This document shows, piece after piece, positions 25,072-33,135 of a DNA stretch of 64,000 nt. Made by a program: the position numbers and the translations under genes. Origin of the DNA: BP-133 sp040756995 (lineage in GTDB: Bacteria; Actinomycetota; Acidimicrobiia; IMCC26256; BP-133); assembly GCA_040756995.1 (NCBI GenBank), contig JBFLYK010000001.1, positions 372,001-436,000 of the forward strand, written 5' to 3'. Positions within the stretch are counted from its first letter, which is position 1. The number at the start of each line of letters is the position of its first letter. The notes below the pieces were generated by a model. It did not search any database and had not been told where the DNA came from. It was given only the letters and a program-made list of their open reading frames with translations.

Positions 25072-26145
25072 ATGAACATTGATAGCGGTAACAACGGCCG
25101 TTCGGGCGGCAGGATCGAAAAGACCTACGTCTGGCACCGGGGCCGGAAACGGCGGCCGTCGGAATACGAGGAATTGACGCAGTTTTACAGCACCCCAGCG
25201 GTTCCCTTCCTCCCGACCCAGAAGAGCCACCCGGCGGTGAGCCCGCTGCCTTGGCACTACACCGCGACCCGGATCGGGCCTCCTGATCTCGAGCGCTCGC
25301 GTCTCCAGTGCGAGGCGTGGGAGCTCTTCCTCGATCCCAATGAGACGCACTACAGCAATTACGTGGCGATCCAGTGGGAGAAGGAGCGGCACGTCAACGA
25401 GGCACAGCGGGATGCCGAGCTGCTCCAAACCGAGCCGACGTCGCGTTGGGTTCAGTTCCTGCGTCGGTTCCTGCCACCCTTGCGCTATTCGAAGTGGTCC
25501 CGGGTGACCGCCCTGCAATACGTCATCCGTTTCGTGCCGTCATCGACGGTCGACGCCGCCGTGGCTTTCCAGGCCTTTGACGAGCTGCGGGCCGTGCAGC
25601 GCATCATCCGCCGGTCGATCGAGTTACAGGACCGGTTCGGCGGCTTCGACGACTACCGGTCGGCCTGGCTGGACGGGCCAGAGTGGCAGCCCGCTCGGGA
25701 GTACGCAGAGCGGCTCAACGCGCTGCGGGACTGGGGTGAGATCATCGTGGCCTGCAACCTGTGCCTGGAGGCTCTGATCGAACCCCTCGTGGAGGAGGTC
25801 GGCCGCCTGGCTGCCGCCAATGGTGACCTCGCCACCAGCATCATGCTGGGCAGCTTGCTCACCGACGAACTGCGGCACCGCCGCTGGACTGACGCCTTCG
25901 TCAAGATGCTTCTGGAGAGCGAGGAGTTCGGCGAGGCGAACCGTGAGGTGATCAGAGAGTGGCTGACCCTCTGGTACCCCCGGGCGGTGGCGGTGATCCG
26001 AGGCATCGGTCCGCTGATCGACGGGGTCGCCGGATCCGAGCGACGCTACGCCGCCTTCGAGGACGATCTCCTCGGAAAGCAGTACCCGGCGCTGCTCGAC
26101 CGAGTCGGGCTCTCCGCGTCCCTGGACCCCGTGGCGGTCGGCTAA
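25072..26145 (+). CDS. SDIMO hydroxylase beta subunit (TmoE/DmpL-like)
   Basis: The 357-aa protein belongs to the small (non-catalytic) hydroxylase subunit family of soluble di-iron monooxygenases. Landmarks are EEYEELTQFYSTPAVPF near the N-terminus, the PSSTVDAAVAFQAFDELRAVQRI helix and LTDELRHRRW in the C-terminal half, where catalytic iron ligands are not complete. The second of two nearby ATGs (25072) was chosen because it follows GGGGAG at 7 bases. It overlaps the effector gene by TAATG. It pairs with the alpha subunit two genes downstream. Confidence 0.9.
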   Translation: MNIDSGNNGRSGGRIEKTYVWHRGRKRRPSEYEELTQFYSTPAVPFLPTQKSHPAVSPLPWHYTATRIGPPDLERSRLQCEAWELFLDPNETHYSNYVAIQWEKERHVNEAQRDAELLQTEPTSRWVQFLRRFLPPLRYSKWSRVTALQYVIRFVPSSTVDAAVAFQAFDELRAVQRIIRRSIELQDRFGGFDDYRSAWLDGPEWQPAREYAERLNALRDWGEIIVACNLCLEALIEPLVEEVGRLAAANGDLATSIMLGSLLTDELRHRRWTDAFVKMLLESEEFGEANREVIREWLTLWYPRAVAVIRGIGPLIDGVAGSERRYAAFEDDLLGKQYPALLDRVGLSASLDPVAVG

Positions 26146-26543
26146 TGGCGCCACGAAACGCCGCCGGCGGGGACCTCTCCCGTTATACCTCCGAGCAATG
26201 GTCGGGAGAGTACAGCCAGATCAGCATGGATCTTCAGGACGGAGACGAAGCACGGGCCATCGCCGCCGCCGCCGAGGCGGAGAACGAGGACGTCGAGGTC
26301 ACTGAAAGCCTCGGCTACATCACCGTCCGGTGCCCCAACCGTCTGGTGATCCGCCAGGAGGCAGTCGAGGAGGCGCTCGGCCGGCCGTGGAACCCCCGTG
26401 ACCTGCAGGCGCTCCTCTCGGCCTACGCCGGGAACATCACCTCGGCCGGCCAGAACGGGCGCTGGGTGCTCGAATGGCTGGGACGCGACCAAAAGCCAGA
26501 AGCGACAAGTGATACAAGTGACAGCAGGGAGGCGAGCGTATGA
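26145..26543 (+). CDS. SDIMO effector/coupling protein (MmoB/DmpM family)
   Basis: The 132-aa protein has the MmoB/DmpM fold: IAAAAEAENEDVEVTESLGYITVRCPNRLVIRQEAVEEALGRPW followed by a short C-terminal helix and NGRWVLEW. This cofactor-free protein binds the hydroxylase near the di-iron site and couples NADH use to substrate oxidation. Start and stop overlap both neighbours (TAATG and ATGA). The N-terminal extension of about 45 residues is longer than in DmpM and may be flexible. Confidence 0.9.
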   Translation: MAPRNAAGGDLSRYTSEQWSGEYSQISMDLQDGDEARAIAAAAEAENEDVEVTESLGYITVRCPNRLVIRQEAVEEALGRPWNPRDLQALLSAYAGNITSAGQNGRWVLEWLGRDQKPEATSDTSDSREASV

Positions 26544-28084
26544 GTGGGACGGCCTTCGACAGCAGCGTTCTGCGCGGCGTCGACATCAAGGGAGCCACCG
26601 CCGACGCCCTCTACCAGCAGTACGGTCTCACCACGAAGGACCTGACGTGGGAGCCGTCGTACGTCTCGAAAGCGGAACTCGAGCACGAAGAGTTCGCCAC
26701 GCGGGTCCATTTCCGGGACTGGGACAACTTCGAGGACCCCTTCCGGCTGCACTACGAGGACTACTGCCGGGTCCAGGCCGAGAAGGAGTCGGTCTTGGCG
26801 GAGCAGCGCAAGCTCGCGGCCCGGTTCAAGGACGTCGACGGGATCGACATCCACTGGCTCCAGGGAATGAAGTTGTTCTACCCGGCGGCGTGCAACTCCG
26901 AGGCGGAGGCGCACCGCGGCCATGCGGCGCTGGCACGGTTCTCGCCCAGCGCGGCGATGTCGATGGCCGCCTTCTACCAGGTGCTCGACGAGATCCGGCA
27001 TGCCCAGATGGACACGCAGGCCATGCGGTTCCTGCGGAACCACACCAATGCCTTCGAGAACTGGCCGCTCATGTACCAGCACCAGTGGGTCCTGCAGACA
27101 TTCCGGTCGCTGTTCGAAGACATGATGATGGTTGAAGACCCGTTCGAGATGGCGATCAACACGAATCTGACGCTCGAGCTCGGGTACAGCAACATGCTGT
27201 TCGTGGCGACGCCGACGGCGGCTGTGGCCAACGGCGACCGGCTCTACGGCCAGCACGCCCTCAGCACCCAGTCGGACGAGACCCGCCACGCCGCCCTCGG
27301 GCAGGCGGCGATCCGCACCCTCCTCGAGGAGGACGAGCGGAACGTCCCGATCGTCCAGCGATGGCTCGACAAGTGGACGTGGCGACACCACCGGGTCTTC
27401 GGCGTGAACGGAATCTTCCTCGACTACTTCGCCAAGAACAAGCCGATGTCGCACCGGCAGGCGGTCGACAAGTACTTCATCGAAGGGTACATCGACGGGA
27501 TGCTGGAGGATTACGGCCCCCTCGGCCTGAAGCCGCCCCGCTTCCTGGAGGACATCCTCCGGGAGCGCGACACGCAGTCGCATATCGTCTACAAGCTCGC
27601 CCACCAGTACAAGTACATCAACTTCTTCTGCACCTTCGCCCCCGATGAGGAAGACAAGGCATGGCTGCGGAACGAGTACCCGAACTGGGACGCGGTGGTC
27701 GGGAAGTACTGGGAGGGCGTGGATGCCGGCGATTCCGGTGACGTGATGGGGTTGCCCCTCATCTGTAACCTGTGCCATTTCCCCTGCATCTTCCCTGACC
27801 CGGACACCCCGCAGATCTACCGGCATGAACACAACGGCCGGACGTATTGGTTCTGCTCGCGGGGCTGCAAGTGGATCTTCGAGCAGGAGCCGGCGAAGTA
27901 CCAGGACGACTACACGCTCGTCGAGCTGATCTTTGCCGGTCGGGCGCCTGTCCTGACCGACATCGAGAACCTGCTGCTGTACATGGGTCTGCGGCCCGAC
28001 GGGTCGAGCGGCGGCGATCTGTATCTCAGCGAGGAATGGCGGAACTGGAAGGGGAACCGCGGGCGCGTTTCCCCGGCACGGTAG
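26540..28084 (+). CDS. SDIMO hydroxylase alpha subunit (phenol/toluene hydroxylase type, DmpN-like)
   Basis: The 514-aa catalytic subunit has the two ExxH di-iron motifs LDEIRHAQ (Glu151/His154) and SDETRHAAL (Glu247/His250), with Glu121 and Glu213 at the spacing seen in methane monooxygenase. The C-terminus carries a YHS-type zinc-binding region (ICNLCHFPC and WFCSRGCKWIF), as in multicomponent phenol hydroxylases. It hydroxylates an aromatic (or alkene) substrate with O2. The ATG overlaps the effector gene. The nearest well-known relative by architecture is DmpN; the substrate is not readable. Confidence 0.93.
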   Translation: MSGTAFDSSVLRGVDIKGATADALYQQYGLTTKDLTWEPSYVSKAELEHEEFATRVHFRDWDNFEDPFRLHYEDYCRVQAEKESVLAEQRKLAARFKDVDGIDIHWLQGMKLFYPAACNSEAEAHRGHAALARFSPSAAMSMAAFYQVLDEIRHAQMDTQAMRFLRNHTNAFENWPLMYQHQWVLQTFRSLFEDMMMVEDPFEMAINTNLTLELGYSNMLFVATPTAAVANGDRLYGQHALSTQSDETRHAALGQAAIRTLLEEDERNVPIVQRWLDKWTWRHHRVFGVNGIFLDYFAKNKPMSHRQAVDKYFIEGYIDGMLEDYGPLGLKPPRFLEDILRERDTQSHIVYKLAHQYKYINFFCTFAPDEEDKAWLRNEYPNWDAVVGKYWEGVDAGDSGDVMGLPLICNLCHFPCIFPDPDTPQIYRHEHNGRTYWFCSRGCKWIFEQEPAKYQDDYTLVELIFAGRAPVLTDIENLLLYMGLRPDGSSGGDLYLSEEWRNWKGNRGRVSPAR

Positions 28085-28091
28085 GTGGACG

Positions 28092-28331
28092 ATGCTGTAC
28101 GTACGTCTAGAAGGCGAGAAGCCGGCGGTAGCGCTCCAGGAGGTATCGCACGAGTTCCCGGTGGCGGTGGCTCAAGAGGTGGCGATCAACCTGTGGAACC
28201 TGGACGATGAGGGGTGGGAGCTCGTGGCCGAAGACGGACGAGGCGTCGTCCTGACCGATCTCGACCGGCCCCTTGTGAGCTACGGGGTTCGGGCCGAAGA
28301 CCTTTTGCTCCTCCGACCGACTATGCGATGA
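28092..28331 (+). CDS. SDIMO small gamma subunit-like protein (TmoB-like, 79 aa)
   Basis: The short protein (LYVRLEGEKPAVALQEVSHE, LVAEDGRGVVLTDLDRPL, YGVRAEDLLLLRPT) has the pattern of a ubiquitin-like beta-grasp fold, as in TmoB of toluene 4-monooxygenase, and is of similar length (about 80 aa). DmpO of phenol hydroxylases occupies the same operon position but is longer. It probably binds the alpha subunit. It overlaps the ferredoxin gene by ATGA. Confidence 0.6.
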   Translation: MLYVRLEGEKPAVALQEVSHEFPVAVAQEVAINLWNLDDEGWELVAEDGRGVVLTDLDRPLVSYGVRAEDLLLLRPTMR

Positions 28332-28666
28332 CTCAGCGCATCTTTGTCTGTGACAACGTCGATTGCCGCATGCGCGGGTCGTTGGACGTCTTCGACTCGC
28401 TCCAGGCCGCCGTCGAGGACGCCGGCCTCGACATCGAGGTCTGCCCGTACACCTGTTTTAGCGGCTGCCAGATCGGACCGAACGTTGCGCTGCTGCCAGA
28501 ACGAGTCTGGTACGCCGGGGTGTCGGTCGAAGACGTCGAGGAGATCGTCGAACGCCACGTGAAGCGCGACGAGGTCATCGAGCGCTTGACGAAGGACGTG
28601 GACGAACCCGCCAAACGGATGATCATGAACGTGCTCGAAGCGGGGGGATGGGGGTCTGTCTACTAA
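28328..28666 (+). CDS. Thioredoxin-like [2Fe-2S] ferredoxin (NuoE C-terminal type)
   Basis: The 112-aa protein shows Cys8 and Cys13 (FVCDNVDCRMRGS) and Cys43 and Cys47 (CFSGCQIGPNV) followed by VSVEDVEEIVERHV, the pattern of thioredoxin-fold ferredoxins and of NuoE/HoxE. An additional Cys39 is present. It should carry electrons between the NuoF-like flavoprotein encoded next and the di-iron hydroxylase. This type is not the plant-type or Rieske ferredoxin normally found with SDIMOs. Its last 4 kDa (KRDEVIERLTKDVDEPAKR) is an extra helical tail. Confidence 0.88.
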   Translation: MTQRIFVCDNVDCRMRGSLDVFDSLQAAVEDAGLDIEVCPYTCFSGCQIGPNVALLPERVWYAGVSVEDVEEIVERHVKRDEVIERLTKDVDEPAKRMIMNVLEAGGWGSVY

Positions 28667-29942
28667 CCAGCTGAACTCGGAGCTCCGACTCCTCGGTGGA
28701 GAGCTGCGGCTGGCGGCTGGCCCCCGCGAACCCTTCGCCACCCTGCGAGCGGCTAAGACCCAGGCCGGGGTCACGCAGGAGTGGATCATGGAGGAGGTCG
28801 CCACCGCCCGGTTGCGGGGGCGAGGCGGCGCCTGGTTCCCGGCCGCCCGGAAATGGGCCGCCGCCCGGGCCGCCTTCCATGCCGAAGGGCGCGTTCTCGT
28901 AGCCAACGGCGGAGAGGACGAGCCCGGCAGTGCCAAGGATCGGGTGCTCCTGGAGCACTATCCCGACCTCGTCGTCGAGGGGGCCGCTCTGGCAGCGTTG
29001 GCCGTCGAGGCCGCGGAGATCGTGTTCTACGTGAACCACCGCTATGAGGACGCGCTGCTGGCGTTGCGGAAGAGCCTCGGGCGTGCCGAGGCGGCCGGCG
29101 TCTTCGATGACTTTGGGGTGCGGGTCGTGGAGGCACCGTCCGAGTACGTGGCCGGCGAGGAAACCGCCGCCCTGGAGGTGCTCGAAGGCCGCCCGGCCGT
29201 CCCCCGGGTCCGCCCGCCCTTCCCGTCCGAGCAGGGCTACCGGGGACGGCCCACGGTCGTCAACAACATCGAGACGCTGGCCAACGTCCCCGGCATCGTC
29301 TTCCATGGGCCGTCGTGGTTCCGGGCCGTCGGCACCGCGGAGGCCCCCGGCACTATGCTCTTCTCCTTGGAGGGCGACATCCCCCGTCCGGGGGTGTACG
29401 AGCTGCCGCTGGGGACCCCGCTCCGGGCCGTCCTGGTGGACTACGGAGGGGCGGCCGCCGACCTGTCCGATGTCGGCGCGGTCCGGGCCGGCGGTGCGTC
29501 GTCGCCCTATCTTACCCGGCGCCAGTGCTTCGACCTCACACTCGATCCCGAGGCGCTGCGCCCGTACGGAACACTGGGTGCCGGGGTCCTGCGGGTGCTC
29601 GCCCCCGATCGCTGCATGGTTTCGGAGCTCATTGACCTGGCGGCTTTCTTCGCCGCCGAGTCATGCGGCGCCTGCCCGCCGTGCCGGATGGAGACCACGT
29701 CGTTTCACGGTCTCTTGCAGCAGGTGGCCGCCGGGAAAGCGCGGCCCGACGTATTGGAGCGCATCGAGGAGCTGTTCGACTTCGCCGCTGACAAGGGGCG
29801 CTGCGGGTTCATCCGCATGCCACAGGTACCGTTCCGGAGCGCAATCAAAGGGTTTGCCGACGACTTCGCTGCGCATCTGGCCGGGCGTCCTTGTCCCAAT
29901 GGAATGGTCCGTGTCGACGGTGGCCTGCACGGCCACGGGTGA
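28656..29942 (+). CDS. NuoF-like NADH-oxidising flavoprotein (51-kDa complex I type), start uncertain
   Basis: The protein has the FMN/NADH motifs LRGRGGAWFP, NGGEDEPGSAKDR and VVNNIETLANVP, a SLBB-like segment, and the C-terminal [4Fe-4S] motif ESCGACPPCRMET with a further Cys in RCGFI. It should oxidise NADH and pass electrons to the adjacent thioredoxin-like ferredoxin. The homologous N-terminus (PREPFATLRAAKTQ.. WIMEEV) lies upstream of the first ATG in frame (28788), and no ATG, GTG or TTG is available there. Translation may begin at a CTG (28656 or 28671), coupled to the ferredoxin gene, whose end it overlaps if 28656 is used. The function is inferred; a frameshift from ATG 28648 is the alternative. 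Confidence 0.8.
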   Translation: MSTNQLNSELRLLGGELRLAAGPREPFATLRAAKTQAGVTQEWIMEEVATARLRGRGGAWFPAARKWAAARAAFHAEGRVLVANGGEDEPGSAKDRVLLEHYPDLVVEGAALAALAVEAAEIVFYVNHRYEDALLALRKSLGRAEAAGVFDDFGVRVVEAPSEYVAGEETAALEVLEGRPAVPRVRPPFPSEQGYRGRPTVVNNIETLANVPGIVFHGPSWFRAVGTAEAPGTMLFSLEGDIPRPGVYELPLGTPLRAVLVDYGGAAADLSDVGAVRAGGASSPYLTRRQCFDLTLDPEALRPYGTLGAGVLRVLAPDRCMVSELIDLAAFFAAESCGACPPCRMETTSFHGLLQQVAAGKARPDVLERIEELFDFAADKGRCGFIRMPQVPFRSAIKGFADDFAAHLAGRPCPNGMVRVDGGLHGHG

Positions 29943-29960
29943 AGAGAGAGGGGTCAAGCC

Positions 29961-30755
29961 GTGGACCTCTATTACGGCAAGGTGGCGGTCGTCACAGGGG
30001 CGGCTTCGGGCATCGGCAAAGCGCTGACGCTGCGGCTGCTGCGGGAGGGTGCCACCGTCGTGGCCGCCGACTACAACGAGGGCGGTCTGAAGGATCTCCT
30101 TGAGGAGGTACCGACGGGTCAGGAATGCCTGACCGTTGTCTACGAGGCGGCCAGCAGCGCTGACGCCCGGCACCTAGTGGAAGCCGCCACCGAGGTGCGC
30201 GGCTGGCTCGACGTGGTGTTCGGGAACGCGGGTGTCTTCGACGGGTTCAAGACGCTCCTCGAGACGGAAGAAGAGGTCTGGGACCGAGTTCACTCCGTGA
30301 ATCTCAAGGGGTACTTCCTACTGGCCAAGGCGGCCATGCCCAAGCTGCTCGAGAGTCGGGGGGCACTGGTGTTCACGGCCAGCACCGCCGGGTTCGAGTC
30401 GTCGCAGGGTGGCCTGGCCTATACGGCGGCCAAGCACGGTGTCGTGGGGCTGATTCGGGAGCTCGCCTACGAGTACGCCCCCCGCGGTGTGCGGGTCAAC
30501 GGCATCGCTCCCGGCGGGACACACACCGCCCTCGGCATGCTCGAAGGGCAGGAGAGTGTGTTCACGCCCGAGATCCTGGCGCTTGTGCGCCAGACGACGC
30601 CGATGCGCCAGCACGGCCGGCCCGAATACGCCGCCGACGCTGCTCTGTTCCTCGGATCTCCGCTGGCCCGCCACATCACCGGTGAGGTGCTGAGGGTCGA
30701 CGGCGGCTACGGCGTCCGGGGCTTTCCCTATCCCGACGAGCAGCCGCCGGGCTGA
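29961..30755 (+). CDS. Short-chain dehydrogenase (cis-dihydrodiol dehydrogenase-like)
   Basis: The 264-aa SDR starts at GTG. It has the TGAASGIGKAL cofactor motif, a GNAGVFDG (NNAG-type) segment, catalytic Ser in FTASTAG and YTAAKHG (Tyr-x3-Lys), and ends with a typical DGGYGVRG loop. Asp after beta-2 (AADYNEGG) suggests NAD+. BphB-like enzymes rearomatise dihydrodiols made by Rieske dioxygenases. It is downstream of the SDIMO electron-transfer genes with an 18-base gap. The substrate is inferred from context only. Confidence 0.88.
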   Translation: MDLYYGKVAVVTGAASGIGKALTLRLLREGATVVAADYNEGGLKDLLEEVPTGQECLTVVYEAASSADARHLVEAATEVRGWLDVVFGNAGVFDGFKTLLETEEEVWDRVHSVNLKGYFLLAKAAMPKLLESRGALVFTASTAGFESSQGGLAYTAAKHGVVGLIRELAYEYAPRGVRVNGIAPGGTHTALGMLEGQESVFTPEILALVRQTTPMRQHGRPEYAADAALFLGSPLARHITGEVLRVDGGYGVRGFPYPDEQPPG

Positions 30756-30817
30756 CCCGGCGGGAGTCGAACGTAGAAAGACACACGGTATCGATCGCGA
30801 CGAAGAGGAGCGGAGAA

Positions 30818-31861
30818 ATGCGAGCGGCGGTGCTGCACGAGGTTGGCGGCAAGTTCACGATCGAGGAGTTGCCCGACCCCAAGGCCGGGCCGGGCCAGGT
30901 CGTGGTCTCCATCCATTCCTGTTCGATCTGCAACACTGATTTTCACGCCCATCGCGGCGACTGGCCGCTGGAGTTCCCCCAGATCCTCGGTCACCAGGTC
31001 GGCGGCGTTGTGACCGAGCTCGGCGAGGGTGTGACGAAGTTCAGCGAAGGCGACCGGGTCGTGGTCAACTTCGCCCTGGCCTGCTACTACTGCTGGTACT
31101 GCCAGCACGGCCTCTTCGAGCTGTGCGAGAACTGGCGGGTACTGGGCCTGAACTACCAGGGCGGCATGGCGGAACGCATCGCCGTGCCGCAGACGGCCGT
31201 CGACAAGATTCCCGACTCGATGACCTTCGACGAGGCCGGTCTGCTGTCGTGTGGTCTCGGCACCGCCTACCGATGCTTCAAGGACGCCGACGTGCAGCCG
31301 GGGGAGACGGTGCTGATCCTCGGCGGCATTCTCTGGGGCCTGACCAGCATCCAGCTGGCCCACGTCGCCGGTGCGCAGGTCATCGTGACCGATACCGACC
31401 CGCGGCGTCTGGAGCAGGCGACGAGGTTCGGCGCCGACCACGTCATCGCGGACCCCTACGAGGAGCTGGTCGACGGGGTCCTGCCACTGACCCACGGCCG
31501 GGGCGTCGACAAAGTCCTCGAATACTCGGCCGATCCCGACCTCATGGGAACGGCGCTCGTTGCCATGCGCAAGGGCGGCCGGATGGCGATGGTGGCTCAG
31601 GCCACGATGATGAACACGATGCCGGTCATGCTGGAGAAGCTCATTTTCGCCGAGTGCACACTCAAAGGCTCGTTCCTGGCCCGCCAGTCCGACCTGGTGG
31701 AGTGCATCGAACTGTACGAGGCCGGGAAGCTGGACCTGGCCAAGCTGATTGATCACCGCATTGCTCTGGAGGACCTCGACGAGGGCATGCGGCTCATGAA
31801 CGACGAGACACCGACCTGCGTCGCCGTCCATCCCCTTGGCTCCGCGGAGACCGATTCATGA
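30818..31861 (+). CDS. Zinc-dependent alcohol dehydrogenase (MDR family)
   Basis: The 347-aa MDR enzyme follows GAGGAGCGGAG. It has catalytic-zinc residues Cys in SICNTDFHA and His-Glu-type segment LGHQVGG, and four structural-zinc cysteines in ACYYCWYCQHGLFELC. The Rossmann loop reads ILGGILWGLTSIQLA, in which the central Gly residues of GxGxxG are replaced by Ile and Leu, so cofactor use may be unusual. It overlaps the following SDR by ATGA. It probably oxidises an alcohol intermediate of the side chain. Confidence 0.88.
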   Translation: MRAAVLHEVGGKFTIEELPDPKAGPGQVVVSIHSCSICNTDFHAHRGDWPLEFPQILGHQVGGVVTELGEGVTKFSEGDRVVVNFALACYYCWYCQHGLFELCENWRVLGLNYQGGMAERIAVPQTAVDKIPDSMTFDEAGLLSCGLGTAYRCFKDADVQPGETVLILGGILWGLTSIQLAHVAGAQVIVTDTDPRRLEQATRFGADHVIADPYEELVDGVLPLTHGRGVDKVLEYSADPDLMGTALVAMRKGGRMAMVAQATMMNTMPVMLEKLIFAECTLKGSFLARQSDLVECIELYEAGKLDLAKLIDHRIALEDLDEGMRLMNDETPTCVAVHPLGSAETDS

Positions 31862-32643
31862 CCGCACGGCCCCGCGTCGCGTTCGTGGGCGGGTCGAGCC
31901 AGGGGCTCGGTCGGGCCATCGCTGAGCGCCTCGCCCGCGAGGGCCTCGACCTCGTCCTCTGCGCCCGGTCGTCGGATACCCTCAAGGAGACAGCGGCGAA
32001 AATCGAGGCCGAGTACGGCGTGCGGGCGCTTCCGGTCGTCGGCGACCTGGCCCAGGCCGAGGACGTCGACCGGGTGACCGGAGAGGCGATGGGCGCTTTC
32101 GGCCGGGTGGACGTCCTCATCTCGAACACCGGCGGGCCGAAACCGGGCCGGTTCCCCAGCCTGACGGACGAGGACTGGTATCAGGCTCACGACCTGCTCC
32201 TCATGAGCTTCGTCCGCCTGGTCCGCCGGTTGGTGCCGGGGATGGTCGAGGCCAGGGACGGCCGGATCGTGTTGCTGACATCACTGGCGGTGCGCCACCC
32301 GATGGACGACCTGCTGCTGTCGACGGGCTACCGGGCAGCGGCCACCGCGGTGGCGAAACTGCTGTCCCGGCAGTACGGCCCGGCGGGCGTGACCGTCAAC
32401 TGTCTGGCGCCCGGTATCGCCAACACCGAGCGCCGCATCGAGGCGTCGGGAGCCCGGGCGATGGCGGCCGGTGTGACGCTCGAGGAGCAGTTCGCCCGGG
32501 AGGACGCCGAGATCGCGCTCGGCCGGACGGCCGACCCGGCCGAGATCGCCGAGGCGGCTGCGTTCCTCGTATCTCCGGCGGCTTCGTTCGTGACCGGAAC
32601 CGTCCTAACGGTGGACGGTGGGATGACGGAGGCCATCTGGTGA
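31858..32643 (+). CDS. SDR-family protein lacking the normal YxxxK lysine
   Basis: The 261-aa protein has GGSSQGLGRAIAERL, NTGG (ISNTGGPKPGRFP), a Ser in LLTSLAVRHP and the C-terminal GTVLTVDGGM loop. The active-site stretch reads LSTGYRAAATAVAK, so the Lys of Tyr-x3-Lys is Ala. It belongs to the clade of SDRs with a degenerate catalytic motif, and its reaction cannot be inferred from the standard mechanism. It overlaps both neighbours (ATGA upstream, GTGA downstream), so it is firmly in the operon. Confidence 0.85.
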   Translation: MTARPRVAFVGGSSQGLGRAIAERLAREGLDLVLCARSSDTLKETAAKIEAEYGVRALPVVGDLAQAEDVDRVTGEAMGAFGRVDVLISNTGGPKPGRFPSLTDEDWYQAHDLLLMSFVRLVRRLVPGMVEARDGRIVLLTSLAVRHPMDDLLLSTGYRAAATAVAKLLSRQYGPAGVTVNCLAPGIANTERRIEASGARAMAAGVTLEEQFAREDAEIALGRTADPAEIAEAAAFLVSPAASFVTGTVLTVDGGMTEAIW

Positions 32644-33131
32644 GCCCGTTCGACCCGCAGGAGTTCATCGAGAAGATCAAACGTATGGACCGTGTCCACC
32701 CGATGTCGGTCAAGCCACTGGTCGCTCGGGGTGCCGACCTGCACTGGTACGGCCCTGCCGAGCTCAAGAATCCATCCCGGATCGCCGTGGTCGGTGATCT
32801 CCCGACCCTCACGTTCGAGCTGTTCCTCCAAGAGATTGAGCCGGGCGGATCGTCGGACATGCAGCGCCACCATCACGAGACCGTGCACTACGTCATCTCG
32901 GGAACGGGCTACAGCGAGATCGAGGACGAGACCGTCCGGTGGGAGGGCGGCGACTTCGTCTACACCCCGCCGTGGACGTGGCATCGCCACTACAACGACA
33001 GCCCCACCGAACCGGTCCGGATGCTGGGCGTGGAGAGCTCCCGGCTACTGGACTTCCTCGGTCTGAACCGGCGAGAGAGCGCCGGACTGGCGACCCTGGC
33101 CGAGGCCCGATCTCAGACAAGAACGGAGTGA
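32640..33131 (+). CDS. Cupin-domain protein (163 aa)
   Basis: The single-domain cupin starts at GTG. Motif 1 reads MQRHHHETVHYVISGTGYSEIE (three consecutive His plus Glu region) and motif 2 is PPWTWHRHYND, so a complete metal site with two His, one Glu and one His is plausible. It resembles half of gentisate/1-hydroxy-2-naphthoate dioxygenases. It lies directly in front of the type I extradiol dioxygenase gene, with which it might act on the same ring-fission route. Confidence 0.82.
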   Translation: MSPFDPQEFIEKIKRMDRVHPMSVKPLVARGADLHWYGPAELKNPSRIAVVGDLPTLTFELFLQEIEPGGSSDMQRHHHETVHYVISGTGYSEIEDETVRWEGGDFVYTPPWTWHRHYNDSPTEPVRMLGVESSRLLDFLGLNRRESAGLATLAEARSQTRTE

Positions 33132-33135
33132 AGCC

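Noticed and set aside
26423..27832. A 469-codon minus-strand reading frame opposite the SDIMO alpha gene
   Set aside because: The plus-strand protein has the di-iron motifs and a coupled start; the minus frame has Val/Leu/His-rich shadow composition.
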